A DNA stretch of 64,000 nucleotides from Streptococcus ratti FA-1 = DSM 20564 (GTDB lineage: Bacteria; Bacillota; Bacilli; Lactobacillales; Streptococcaceae): assembly GCF_000286075.1 (NCBI RefSeq), contig NZ_AJTZ01000006.1, positions 1 through 64,000 of the forward strand, in the 5' to 3' direction. The notes beneath the pieces were generated by a model that searched no databases, was not told the origin of the DNA, and was given only the letters and a program-made list of their open reading frames with translations. The translations under genes and the position numbers were made by a program. This document shows positions 29,170 to 37,412 of this stretch, one piece after another; positions within the stretch are counted from its first letter, which is position 1, and the number at the start of each line of letters is the position of its first letter.

Positions 29170-29877
29170 CTAAACAATAGTATAGCCATAGTCCAAAATG
29201 AGATTTTGTCCACGCATAGCTCTGCTATTTTCGCTTAGAAGAAAAAATATTGTCCGGCTAACATCTTCAGCAGTCACAAATTTCTTATAAGGGATTTTTG
29301 TTAACAAGCGTTTCCCAAAATTTGAAGACAAGAGTTCTCTATTGCTGTCATTGATGATATAAGAGGGCGAGATGGTATTTACCCTGATGTCCTTATCTTC
29401 TATTTTGGCGTAATCAACTGACAGATTTTTGGCCAATTGAATTAAAGCGCTTTTAGCAGGGCCATAATCTATTCTTTGTTCGTGAGCAACAACTCCATTT
29501 TGAGAAGCCATAAAAACAATAGAAGTTTCATCAGACAGATGACTGTAAATGGCTTTCATAGAGAAGAGAGCCGCCTTTACATTAACATCAAATGTACTAT
29601 TCCAATCCTGAAGCGTCACTCCAAAAGTATCGTTCATGTAGTTAATACCAGAAGTAAACACAACATTGGGGAAGATTAGGTCTAATTCCTTTAAAAAGGC
29701 TTCTATTTTTCCGAAAGAACTATCTTGTCGAAAATCAATAGAAAGGTAAGTTGTTAAATGACTGGATTTTTCAGGAAAATCAATTCCAACAATCCGATCG
29801 AAATTCTTGGAATAATTTTTCAAAAAATCCTGACAAATATGACTTTCTGAACCAATTAAAAGCAAATTATTCTTCAT
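29170..29877 (-). CDS. Short-chain dehydrogenase/reductase, predicted Thr oxidative decarboxylase
   Basis: The 235-residue protein has an SDR catalytic set: Asn99 (FDVNVKA), Ser125 (MASQNG), Tyr138 and Lys142 (YGPAK). The nucleotide-binding loop is atypical, IGSESHIC in place of TGxxxGIG, though an Asp after the second strand (GIDFP) suggests NAD. Predicted role: oxidise the beta-hydroxyl of the precursor C-terminal Thr to a ketone, after which the beta-keto acid loses CO2. It overlaps the methyltransferase by 11 bases. Assignment rests on chemistry and context; whether known daptide decarboxylases are SDRs I cannot confirm. Confidence 0.82.
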   Translation of the reverse strand: MKNNLLLIGSESHICQDFLKNYSKNFDRIVGIDFPEKSSHLTTYLSIDFRQDSSFGKIEAFLKELDLIFPNVVFTSGINYMNDTFGVTLQDWNSTFDVNVKAALFSMKAIYSHLSDETSIVFMASQNGVVAHEQRIDYGPAKSALIQLAKNLSVDYAKIEDKDIRVNTISPSYIINDSNRELLSSNFGKRLLTKIPYKKFVTAEDVSRTIFFLLSENSRAMRGQNLILDYGYTIV

Positions 29878-30607
29878 GAAAAACTCCTTCTATCATGGCA
29901 TAACCATCTAAATCTTTAATCAGTTTCATACTAAGACCTAATTCTCTAAACATTTTTTCTAATACTTCATACGAATAGGAATACTTGACAGAAACACCTA
30001 ACTTCTTGGGACTTACTAAATTATAGATAATCCGTTCTTTGGCCGAATCAAAAAAGTTTACATTGTAAAACTTTTCACCATTTACTTGACTCGATTGTAT
30101 AAGGCCGGCTGTAGATTCAAAGAAACTTTCTTTCAAGAAGTCGAATACAATTCTCTTGATATGAGGCTGGGTCTCTTTAATTTTCTTCAAAAAATCATAG
30201 AAATCTCTGTGGCTAAAAAGTGAGACTGTAGTCGCTGGAATAATAATGACTTCGATATTTTTTTGTGGAAGAGTTTCAATCTCTTGCAAGGTAAGGGAGT
30301 AAATCCTACCGCGCCCCTTTGGCGTAATATACTCTGACATTTCTTTTGCAGGTTCTAAGCCAAAAATATTATAGCCTTCTTCAAATAAAGGGTTAAAAAT
30401 TCTGCCTGTCCCACTGCCAATCTCTAAAACGGGCGTCGACTTATTAAAAAATTGTTTATAAGTATCAATATCATCTTCTAACAGTTCATCTTGATTGATA
30501 ATTGATTGGTAGTAGTTTGCAAAGATATTATCCTCATAAAGATTTTCAATGATGTCTAGTTCTTCTGCTCTTTTTTGCAGTTTATTAAAAATTAATGAGT
30601 TATCCAT
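29867..30607 (-). CDS. SAM-dependent methyltransferase, daptide N-dimethylation type
   Basis: A class I methyltransferase of 246 residues. Motif I is LEIGSGTGR (61-69), followed by an acidic residue after the next strand (FGLEPAKEM). The C-terminal half (SYSYEVLEKMFRELGLSMKLIKDL) is typical of small-molecule or peptide amine methyltransferases. Predicted role: dimethylate the new C-terminal amine. It overlaps both neighbours (8 bases with the recognition protein gene, 11 with the SDR), showing tight co-translation of the modifying enzymes. Confidence 0.85.
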   Translation of the reverse strand: MDNSLIFNKLQKRAEELDIIENLYEDNIFANYYQSIINQDELLEDDIDTYKQFFNKSTPVLEIGSGTGRIFNPLFEEGYNIFGLEPAKEMSEYITPKGRGRIYSLTLQEIETLPQKNIEVIIIPATTVSLFSHRDFYDFLKKIKETQPHIKRIVFDFLKESFFESTAGLIQSSQVNGEKFYNVNFFDSAKERIIYNLVSPKKLGVSVKYSYSYEVLEKMFRELGLSMKLIKDLDGYAMIEGVFHEE

Positions 30608-31754
30608 AAACTTGCAGCATCTCCTTCACTTGACTCATTGCTTCATTGTCAATATGACTGTCTTTACTCTTAATGATATATTCCAAATATTGCGTAACTA
30701 GAGCATTAATTTTGAATAAACGCCCGGTTTTAACATTAAAGGCAAAGTGTGAGTTATCATTCTTAAAAGCAATCCACTTCAACTGGTTAAATGGTAAATC
30801 AACTGCTTTAATTTGATAGTTATTGTATGGAGTAATAAAATCCATTTCTCCATACACATAGGTAATGTCTAACAAGACTGTCAATAAATATTTCACATTC
30901 TCTTGTATTACTAAATTATTATTCTCTGATAATTGCAAACTAGCTTGATTATGCAGTTGCTGGTAATTATCTCCTGAATTTCCAAGCCTAATTTTTTCTT
31001 GAGAATCTAAATAAAATTGTCCCTTCACGAAATATAGAGAATTTAGCTTAGCGGTTCCTGTCAATACACCATAATCGGTGATATAATCTGTCAGACTTAT
31101 CCGTCCAGAATTTACAAATTGATTAAAGAGTTCTCCTAAAGATTTCCGATCCAAAATCTTAAAGTTCAAATTCGCAAAATCTGACACAGATTTAATAATA
31201 ATCGGTGACTGCTCTTTAACAGCTTTGTCATTATCATTTGTGTAGACAGCACTGTTAATTGCAAAATGATTTAATAAATTACGATTTTCTAAAATGAATG
31301 TCCCCAAATCGTCTACAAAAGCATGTTTTAATAACCCTTTAGCCAAGTTCGGATAGGTAGCAGTTTTAAAAGCTTGAAATCCATTTTGAAAGACTTGTTC
31401 TGTCTTAAGAGAGCTTAGTTTGTGATACAAATCATGGTTTTTTAATTCGGCTTTAATTTCCTGTATTTTTGAATCTTCAAGTAAACTATCAAGATTCTCA
31501 ACATCAATTACTGCAATTTCCATATCAAGCTGGTCTTTCAAATAGTTGACAAGACGCTTTAAACGGCTATTTCCATCAAGCGTGACAAAGACATATTTAT
31601 CAAATTCTAAGAATTCTAAGTAATCAATAAAATCTTCAAAATTTTGATTATCAAAATCAAAATAATCTAAGCTATATTTTTTATCCATTTGGGTTGATAA
31701 TTTTAGTGAATATAATAACTCATCTTTTTCAAAGACAAAATTTAATCCAATCAT
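30600..31754 (-). CDS. Predicted RiPP recognition-element protein of the daptide cluster
   Basis: A 384-residue protein without an enzyme motif I can recognise. The last 55 residues resemble a PqqD-like recognition element: a beta-hairpin (HFAFNVKTGRLFKINALV) then helices (TQYLEYIIKS, NEAMSQVKEMLQ). The rest is mixed helix and strand. Daptide clusters need a separate recognition protein to bring the leader to the decarboxylase, and the position just before the three enzyme genes fits. Start placed at MIGLNF because GCGGAGGAAAAT lies directly upstream; fourteen more codons are open but lack a site and would run into the inverted repeat at 31794. Confidence 0.72.
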   Translation of the reverse strand: MIGLNFVFEKDELLYSLKLSTQMDKKYSLDYFDFDNQNFEDFIDYLEFLEFDKYVFVTLDGNSRLKRLVNYLKDQLDMEIAVIDVENLDSLLEDSKIQEIKAELKNHDLYHKLSSLKTEQVFQNGFQAFKTATYPNLAKGLLKHAFVDDLGTFILENRNLLNHFAINSAVYTNDNDKAVKEQSPIIIKSVSDFANLNFKILDRKSLGELFNQFVNSGRISLTDYITDYGVLTGTAKLNSLYFVKGQFYLDSQEKIRLGNSGDNYQQLHNQASLQLSENNNLVIQENVKYLLTVLLDITYVYGEMDFITPYNNYQIKAVDLPFNQLKWIAFKNDNSHFAFNVKTGRLFKINALVTQYLEYIIKSKDSHIDNEAMSQVKEMLQVYG

Positions 31755-31793
31755 ATTTTCCTCCGCTTTATCTTCCTCATAATAAGAAAGAGT

Positions 31794-31823
31794 CACAATA
31801 AAATTCGAACAAATTTTATTGTG
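31794..31823. repeat. Perfect 12-bp inverted repeat upstream of the recognition-protein gene
   Basis: CACAATAAAATT, loop CGAACA, then the exact complement. It lies between the 20-residue peptide gene and the recognition-protein gene. No clean T-run follows on either strand, so it could be an operator, an RNA processing hairpin or a leaky terminator that sets different levels of exporter and enzymes. Confidence 0.7.
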
Positions 31824-31892
31824 AATTTCCCTTACTAAGCAGGACTTGTAATCTAAAGTAATCCTCTTTAGCGTTATAAGATAAATACTAAT

Positions 31893-31955
31893 TTATTTAT
31901 GAGCCAGTAGCTTAACAAACCATGCTGCAAAGGCCACACTTGATCCAGCAATCAT
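31893..31955 (-). CDS. 20-residue leaderless-type amphipathic peptide
   Basis: The product, MIAGSSVAFAAWFVKLLAHK, has GAAAGGAGGTGACGAGCATA upstream, a strong ribosome site about 11 bases from the ATG. It has no leader and resembles in form phenol-soluble modulins and leaderless bacteriocins: hydrophobic helix with a basic C-terminus. It sits 34 bases after the exporter permease gene, in the same operon, and lacks the FEE...NG leader motif of the precursors. Possible roles: a second antimicrobial, a regulator of the exporter or a translational leader. It is unrecognised and could also be non-functional. Confidence 0.55.
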   Translation of the reverse strand: MIAGSSVAFAAWFVKLLAHK

Positions 31956-31989
31956 TATGCTCGTCACCTCCTTTCAATATCTTACTTCC

Positions 31990-32703
31990 CTAACTTTTCT
32001 TTTGCTGTCTGGCTGCTAGGACAATTAATACTAAAAGTACCAGAATCCAGACAATCAAACTTGATGTTTGTAAGATGGCACTGTGCCAGGAAAAATCTTC
32101 CCATTTGGTGAAAAACTTGGTAAAAAGGCCCATAAAGCTGTAGTCTGTTACCTTGGCAACCGTTTTATCCATACTAGAGAGCATCGGTAAGAAAGCTGTA
32201 ATTAGCATCGTTGGAACTGTAACGACCTGAGCCATAACCTGTGATTTTACAAGCAACCCTAATAATAAATAGAGCAGTACGATTGCTAAAGCCGTAGCGC
32301 TGCCAATAATACAATAGTTCGGTAAATGATCAATCGGCACGTCCAAAATAAGCGGAGCGATTATCAGGTAGATTGCTGATAAAACTGCTGGAGCAGCCAG
32401 TGTTGATAAGAGGTACTCACTAGTATTAACACCACTGAGCAGCAGCGTTTTGAGGTTGTTCTTTTCTTTTTCCTCTGCCAAAATAGTCAAAATCGGACTG
32501 CCTACAGCCAAAACTATGGCAAAGGGAAGGCAGATCATCAAATAAACAAGAGCCATCTGGTCTTTTGGCCCAGACTGACTGTCTATCATAAAACGATAAA
32601 GGTAAATCAAGGCCGCAGGCATAAGCACTTGTAAGAGAACGCTCTTATTAGATAGAATAATCTGACAGCGCAGCCAAAGAAGGGCCATAAATTGTCTAAA
32701 CAT
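31990..32703 (-). CDS. ABC-2 type exporter permease, daptide cluster
   Basis: The 237-residue membrane protein has six predicted helices (for example VLLQVLMPAALIYLYRF near 23-40, and the C-terminal LIVWILVLLVLIVLAARQQKKS). A cytoplasmic loop EEKEKNNLKTLLLSG, typical of ABC-2 permeases of bacteriocin and drug exporters, contacts the ATPase. It overlaps the ATPase gene by 8 bases. It likely exports the mature peptide, gives self-protection or both, since no other export system is in the cluster. Confidence 0.85.
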   Translation of the reverse strand: MFRQFMALLWLRCQIILSNKSVLLQVLMPAALIYLYRFMIDSQSGPKDQMALVYLMICLPFAIVLAVGSPILTILAEEKEKNNLKTLLLSGVNTSEYLLSTLAAPAVLSAIYLIIAPLILDVPIDHLPNYCIIGSATALAIVLLYLLLGLLVKSQVMAQVVTVPTMLITAFLPMLSSMDKTVAKVTDYSFMGLFTKFFTKWEDFSWHSAILQTSSLIVWILVLLVLIVLAARQQKKS

Positions 32704-33541
32704 TGAGTTTGCCTCCTGTTAATTGAATAAAAATATCTTCTAATGTCGGTTCGCAAGAATGCACAGCGATTATTTTTTCACTGTCATCAATCATCACTTG
32801 ACCTAGTTCAGCAAAAGTTAAAGTTCTTTCAGAGCCGTCTTGATAGCCCAGTTTCACCCGTTTGTCTTGATTGTATTTCTGGATTAAATCTTTGGGACTG
32901 CCCTGTTCAACCAGCCGACCATCATTAAGCAAAGCTAGTTTATCGCAAAGCAGGGTCGCTTCGTTCATATCATGGGTGGTCAAAAAGATCGTTGTTCCAG
33001 ATTTTTTCAGTTCTAAAATCAATTCATGAATAGCCTGAGAAGTGGCTGGGTCAAGACCTGAGGTTGGCTCATCAAGAAATAAAACTTGGGGGCTGTTAAT
33101 GAGTGCACGAGCTAAAAGCATGCGCTGTTTCATACCTGTTGAGAGTTTTTCGGCCACTGTCTTGCGGCTGTCATAGAGACCGACCCGCTTGAGAAGGTTG
33201 TCAATAGCAGCTCTATCTATCCCATAATATTTAGCATAAAAAAGCAGGTTGTTATAAAGGGACATTTTTTCATAAAAACCACTAGTATCGCTGACTAAAC
33301 CAATTTTCTGCAATTCTTGGTTCGTTAGTTCATGGGAATCTTCTCCCAAAATAGAGGATCTGCCACTGTCTGCTGTTAGCTGTCCGGTTAAAATATTAAT
33401 GGTTGTGGTTTTTCCCGAACCCGAAGGTCCAAGAAATCCAAAAATCTGACCCTTATCAATCGAAAAACTAATAGCATCAAGGGCAACGGTTTTGTTAAAA
33501 GTTTTTCTAATATCTTGGGCGACAATCACTGGAGTATTCAT
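32696..33541 (-). CDS. ABC exporter ATP-binding protein, daptide cluster
   Basis: ATPase of 281 residues with Walker A GPSGSGKTT (38-46), signature LSTGMKQR (133-140), Walker B VLFLDEP (153-159) and H-loop FLTTHDMNEA. It resembles ATPases of ABC-2 drug and bacteriocin exporters. First gene of the operon, behind the promoter with the ComR-type box. It starts with the ATG after AGAAAGGAAAATAT. A separate transport role outside the cluster is unlikely given overlap with the permease and shared promoter. Confidence 0.88.
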   Translation of the reverse strand: MNTPVIVAQDIRKTFNKTVALDAISFSIDKGQIFGFLGPSGSGKTTTINILTGQLTADSGRSSILGEDSHELTNQELQKIGLVSDTSGFYEKMSLYNNLLFYAKYYGIDRAAIDNLLKRVGLYDSRKTVAEKLSTGMKQRMLLARALINSPQVLFLDEPTSGLDPATSQAIHELILELKKSGTTIFLTTHDMNEATLLCDKLALLNDGRLVEQGSPKDLIQKYNQDKRVKLGYQDGSERTLTFAELGQVMIDDSEKIIAVHSCEPTLEDIFIQLTGGKLNV

Positions 33542-33570
33542 ATATTTTCCTTTCTTATCAGTATGGTGCT

Positions 33571-33613
33571 ATTATAAGGGATAAAAAACAAAAAGAAAAC
33601 GACATCAGTGTCA
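33571..33613 (-). promoter_or_regulatory. ComR-type box and -10 of the daptide operon
   Basis: On the minus strand TGACACTGATGTCGTT (33613 to 33598; core GACA-CTGA-TGTC) is followed by a T-rich spacer and TATAAT (33576 to 33571). The distance from the last C of TGTC to the -10 is 24 bases, the same as at the pheromone gene. There is no -35 near consensus. The remaining gap to 33848 shows no gene. Confidence 0.78.
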
Positions 33614-33848
33614 GGTGACTTTGATATCGCTGTAAAAATTTAGTGATTCGCTTTAGAGGCTCCCTGATGAAATTTTATCCCAGCACCGCCAACATGCCTT
33701 GCCGATAAATATATTGAGGCTTACTGTGTTTGCTCCCACAGCGGTACGGAAAGCTTTTAGGCTGATGAATTCATTTGTTTTATCATCAGATCAACCATTG
33801 TAACTAAAACTTTTTGATTGGAATGTATGGGATATTCAGATACTGATA

Positions 33849-33877
33849 TTGAAATGCTGCTCTTTTTCCTGTAAAAT
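33849..33877 (+). promoter_or_regulatory. Promoter of glnPQ
   Basis: TTGAAA (33849-33854), 17-base spacer, TAAAAT (33872-33877), with ACAGGAG just before the glnP start. Confidence 0.7.
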
Positions 33878-33910
33878 GATAGAGGAAAAATTTTATACAG
33901 GAGTCTTCTA

Positions 33911-35464
33911 ATGAAAAAGACATTTTTAAGCTGCCTTGCTGCTCTTTTCATGCTGTTTGCAGGCATGACAAGAGCCCAGGCAGATGAGTATTTACGTGTT
34001 GGGATGGAGGCTGCTTATGCCCCTTTCAACTGGACCCAGGACACCAGCCGCAACGGTGCTGTTCAAATTGAAGGCACAAAGCAGTATGCCAACGGTTATG
34101 ATGTGCAGACAGCTAAAAAAATTGCCAAGGCTTTAGGCAAAAAGCCCTTAATCGTAAAAACAAAATGGGAAGGGCTGGTGCCGGCCCTTACATCCGGTAA
34201 AATTGACATGATCATAGCCGGAATGAGCCCAACAGAAGAACGCAAAAAGCAAATTGCCTTCTCTGACAGCTACTATACCAGCGAGCCGGTTCTTGTAGTC
34301 CGCAAAGACGGAAAATACGCTAAGGCTGAAAGTCTTGATGACTTCTCAGGCGCCAAGGTAACCTCCCAGCAAGGCGTTTACCTTTACAATCTTATCAGTC
34401 AGATCCCAGACGTTTCGCAGGAAACAGCTATGGGTGATTTTTCTCAGATGAGACAGGCTCTGGCCTCTAATGTTATTGATGCCTACGTCTCCGAGCGTCC
34501 GGAAGCTATTTCATCCATCAAGGCCAATAAAGATTTTAAAATGGTTTCTCTGAAAAAGGGTTTTAAGGTCAGCTCATCCGATGTTGCTATCGCTATTGGT
34601 ATGCGTAAAGGGGATCCGCGTTTAGAACAGGTTAATGCTGCGCTGGCTCAATTTCCTTTAAAAGAGCAGATTGCTTTGATGGATAAAATCATTCCCCTGC
34701 AGCCCAGTCACGACAACAGCAGCCAAGGAAAGACCAAATCCAGCTTTTTCGGTCAGGTCAGCAAGATTCTTAAAAGCAACTGGAAAGCGCTGCTGCGCGG
34801 AACCGGTGTAACCCTGCTAATCTCAATTATCGGTACGATTGCGGGGCTCCTTATCGGACTTTTAATCGGTGTCTACCGTACAGCACCTAAGGCCTCTAAT
34901 CTCATTTTAGCTTGGCTGCAAAAACTTTTCGGCTGGCTGCTTAATGTCTATATCGAAGTCTTCCGCGGAACACCAATGATTGTACAGGCCATGGTTATTT
35001 ATTACGGCACTGCTCAAGCTTTTGGCGTCTCCCTTGATCGTACGCTAGCCGCTATTTTCATCGTTTCCATCAATACCGGAGCCTACATGAGTGAAATCGT
35101 CCGCGGCGGTATCTTTGCTGTTGACAGGGGACAGTTTGAAGCTGCAACAGCCCTTGGTTTCACCCATGGACAAACCATGAGAAAAATTGTGCTCCCTCAG
35201 GTTATCCGCAACATCCTGCCGGCTACAGGCAACGAATTTGTCATTAACATCAAAGATACATCAGTATTGAATGTTATCTCCGTTGTTGAGCTTTATTTCT
35301 CAGGGAATACCGTAGCCACACAGACTTATCAATATTTCCAAACGTTCTTCATTATCGCTGTTATCTATTTCATTTTAACCTTTACTGTGACGCGCATTCT
35401 CCGCCTGATTGAAAGAAAGATGGACCAAGATAACTATACCCAAATTGAAGGAGAGACGCATTAA
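33911..35464 (+). CDS. glnP: Glutamine-type ABC transporter, fused substrate-binding and permease protein
   Basis: A 517-residue fusion. Signal peptide (1-24, ending ARAQA), then an amino-acid binding domain of SBP family 3 (about 28-260: [38 protein letters not shown]), a linker, and a HisM/GlnP permease domain (about 285-510) with the loop [25 protein letters not shown] that binds the ATPase. Such fusions are usual in streptococci and lactococci. Import of glutamine or other polar amino acids is inferred from family. Its ATPase gene starts at the last base of its stop codon. Confidence 0.92.
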   Translation: MKKTFLSCLAALFMLFAGMTRAQADEYLRVGMEAAYAPFNWTQDTSRNGAVQIEGTKQYANGYDVQTAKKIAKALGKKPLIVKTKWEGLVPALTSGKIDMIIAGMSPTEERKKQIAFSDSYYTSEPVLVVRKDGKYAKAESLDDFSGAKVTSQQGVYLYNLISQIPDVSQETAMGDFSQMRQALASNVIDAYVSERPEAISSIKANKDFKMVSLKKGFKVSSSDVAIAIGMRKGDPRLEQVNAALAQFPLKEQIALMDKIIPLQPSHDNSSQGKTKSSFFGQVSKILKSNWKALLRGTGVTLLISIIGTIAGLLIGLLIGVYRTAPKASNLILAWLQKLFGWLLNVYIEVFRGTPMIVQAMVIYYGTAQAFGVSLDRTLAAIFIVSINTGAYMSEIVRGGIFAVDRGQFEAATALGFTHGQTMRKIVLPQVIRNILPATGNEFVINIKDTSVLNVISVVELYFSGNTVATQTYQYFQTFFIIAVIYFILTFTVTRILRLIERKMDQDNYTQIEGETH

Positions 35465-36204
35465 TGACCGATACTATTTTAGAAATTAAACATTTAAAAA
35501 AATCTTTCGGCAAAAACGAAGTTCTCAAGGACATTTCTTTGACTGTCAAAAAAGGAGAAGTCATCTCAATCATCGGCTCCTCCGGCTCCGGCAAATCCAC
35601 CTTACTGCGCTCTATCAACCTGCTTGAAGAGCCCAGCGGCGGTGAGATTCTCTACCGCGGCCAAAATGTCCTTGAAAAAGGCTACGATCTGACAAAATAC
35701 CGTGAAAATCTGGGTATGGTATTTCAATCTTTCAATTTATTCAATAACCTCAATGTTTTGGAAAATGCCATTGTCGCTCAGACCACCGTTCTCAAACGGC
35801 AGCATGCCGAAGCAGAAAAAATTGCCAAGGAAAATCTCAACAAGGTCGGAATGACTGAGCAGTACTGGAAGGCAAAACCCAGTCAGCTCTCAGGAGGGCA
35901 AAAACAGCGTGTCGCTATTGCCCGTGCCTTGTCTGTCAACCCTGAAGCCATTCTTTTTGATGAGCCGACCTCTGCTCTTGACCCTGAGATGGTCGGAGAA
36001 GTCTTAAAAACCATCAAAGACTTGGCTCAGTCAGGTCTTACCATGCTGATTGTTACTCATGAAATGGACTTCGCCCGTGACGTATCAGACCGTGTCATCT
36101 TCATGGATCAAGGAGTCATTGCTGAAAGCGGTAGGCCACAGCAAATCTTTGAAAATCCTAAAGAAGAGAGAACCAAGATTTTCTTACAGCGTTTTTTGAA
36201 ATAA
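35464..36204 (+). CDS. glnQ: Polar amino acid ABC transporter ATP-binding protein
   Basis: The 246-residue ATPase has Walker [10 protein letters not shown], the Q-loop [10 protein letters not shown], signature [15 protein letters not shown], Walker [15 protein letters not shown] and H-loop [10 protein letters not shown], all of the GlnQ/HisP type. Its ATG overlaps the glnP stop, so both are co-translated. A strong terminator follows. Confidence 0.94.
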   Translation: MTDTILEIKHLKKSFGKNEVLKDISLTVKKGEVISIIGSSGSGKSTLLRSINLLEEPSGGEILYRGQNVLEKGYDLTKYRENLGMVFQSFNLFNNLNVLENAIVAQTTVLKRQHAEAEKIAKENLNKVGMTEQYWKAKPSQLSGGQKQRVAIARALSVNPEAILFDEPTSALDPEMVGEVLKTIKDLAQSGLTMLIVTHEMDFARDVSDRVIFMDQGVIAESGRPQQIFENPKEERTKIFLQRFLK

Positions 36205-36215
36205 AGTAAGAGACT

Positions 36216-36270
36216 GAGAGTGAGACAAAAATCGTGATTTCGCAGATATCGATTTTGCTGTCTCGCTCTC
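36216..36270 (+). terminator. Terminator of glnPQ
   Basis: GAGAGTGAGACA (36216-36227) pairs with TGTCTCGCTCTC (36259-36270); an inner AAAATCG/CGATTTT stem extends it. TTTAGTTTGG follows. Confidence 0.75.
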
Positions 36271-36278
36271 TTTAGTTT

Positions 36279-36320
36279 GGCTCTTTGTCAGCTGTAGTGG
36301 GTGATGAAAAGCTAAGATTT
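36279..36320 (+). mobile_element. Remnant of an ISL3-like IS end
   Basis: GGCTCTTTGTCAGCTGTAGT continues as GGGTGATGAAAAGCTAAGAT. From memory this matches the inverted terminal repeat of streptococcal ISL3 elements. No transposase frame follows; the next 290 bases hold no gene apart from the -10 (TATAAT, 36575-36580) of the VanZ-like gene. Confidence 0.5.
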
Positions 36321-36608
36321 AGATAGAGCTAGGCCGGTTCTGTCTTTTTTAATGTTAGGGCCTTTAATTTTAAGTTATTCTGTAGTATTCTTAAGCTGTT
36401 TCATCAGTCATTTTTTAATCAATTGTTGATGTTTTTCATTATAAGTCCTCTGGGGCTTTTTCTATACCCAACTCTTAGCGAGATTTACCACTGCAGAAAT
36501 GATAGATCCTTTATTTTTCAGACATGATTTATCCTTTTACCTTTTGACTTAAAGAAATTATAAGTTTTCTCGGTTATAATTAGTCAAAACATAAAGGAGG
36601 ACAAGACT

Positions 36609-37220
36609 ATGGTAACTAAACAAAATCATTCTACTGCTAATATCCTGCTCTTTTTGGCCTCTTTTATTGGGGCAAAATGGTTCTATGACACCTTCTTGAT
36701 AGTCTATGCTCATTATATTTCAAATTACGGCATGGACTTTGCCTTATTCTTAAATGTCATCATCACTCTTATCTTATCCTACTTCACCTTTGTCCTGCTC
36801 AAATTTTGCTGCACGCAGCAGATTAAAAGGACCAGTATCATCATTTCCTACCTCATTTACAGCCTCCTGCTTATCTATGTTATCTTCCTGAAAAATATAG
36901 GACACCAAGGACTCGTACTCAATCCTCTCTCCTTTATCCAAGACATCGCCAATGGCAGCAGATTCGTTCCTGCAATGAACCTACTGATGTTTATTCCTTT
37001 AGGATTTTTGTACCCACCGTCAAAAGCTAATCTCAGTTTATCTTTGCTGGGACTCATTCTTTTAGAATGCTGCCAGTATGTCTTTCATCTCGGTGTTTTG
37101 GATTTAGGAGATATCAGTTTAAATTTTATTAGTTTGCTTATTGGTAATTTCTTCCATATGAGCCGCCTGCCTAGATGGATCAATGAACACATGATTGGCA
37201 AAGGCTGCACAGACTTTTAA
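36609..37220 (+). CDS. VanZ-like family membrane protein
   Basis: A 203-residue protein with five to six hydrophobic segments. The VanZ pattern is visible late: NLLMFIPLGFLYP, LILLECCQYVFHLGVLDLGDISLNFISLLIGNF. VanZ proteins are linked with glycopeptide (teicoplanin) tolerance in some bacteria, but most members have no known role. AAAGGAGGACAAGACT precedes the ATG. It is a single-gene unit with its own terminator. Confidence 0.85.
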   Translation: MVTKQNHSTANILLFLASFIGAKWFYDTFLIVYAHYISNYGMDFALFLNVIITLILSYFTFVLLKFCCTQQIKRTSIIISYLIYSLLLIYVIFLKNIGHQGLVLNPLSFIQDIANGSRFVPAMNLLMFIPLGFLYPPSKANLSLSLLGLILLECCQYVFHLGVLDLGDISLNFISLLIGNFFHMSRLPRWINEHMIGKGCTDF

Positions 37221-37243
37221 AAGCTCAGTGATATTCATATTAA

Positions 37244-37292
37244 GGGAACAGAGAAAATCGTTCGGTCGACAAAACTGATTTTCTCTGTTCCC
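37244..37292 (+). terminator. Terminator of the VanZ-like gene
   Basis: Perfect 16-base arms GGGAACAGAGAAAATC and complement with a 17-base loop, then ATTTTACG. Confidence 0.85.
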
Positions 37293-37331
37293 ATTTTACG
37301 TGCTGTCAATTCTATAAAGAAGAATTTTTTC

Positions 37332-37360
37332 TTGACAAGTGAGCATTTACTCACTATAAT
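37332..37360 (+). promoter_or_regulatory. Promoter of the ABC exporter-TetR operon
   Basis: TTGACA (37332-37337), 17 bases, TATAAT (37355-37360): a full consensus promoter. Such strength fits tight repression by the co-transcribed TetR protein. Confidence 0.9.
37338..37355. promoter_or_regulatory. TetR operator candidate 1
   Basis: AGTGAG-CATTTA-CTCACT, a perfect 6-base dyad, fills the spacer between -35 and -10. Confidence 0.7.
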
Positions 37361-37375
37361 AGTCGTTGTATAGGT

Positions 37376-37391
37376 TAGTGATTAATCACTA
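37376..37391. promoter_or_regulatory. TetR operator candidate 2
   Basis: TAGTGATTAATCACTA is a perfect 16-base palindrome just downstream of the transcription start. It shares the AGTGA half-site with operator 1. Confidence 0.7.
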
Positions 37392-37412
37392 TCTTACTTT
37401 ATGGAGGATCCT

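Noticed and set aside
26155-33541. Lanthipeptide or sactipeptide interpretation of the cluster
   Set aside because: No LanB, LanC, LanM or radical SAM protein is present, the precursor cores have no Cys and almost no Ser, and the aminotransferase, SDR and methyltransferase set does not fit those classes.
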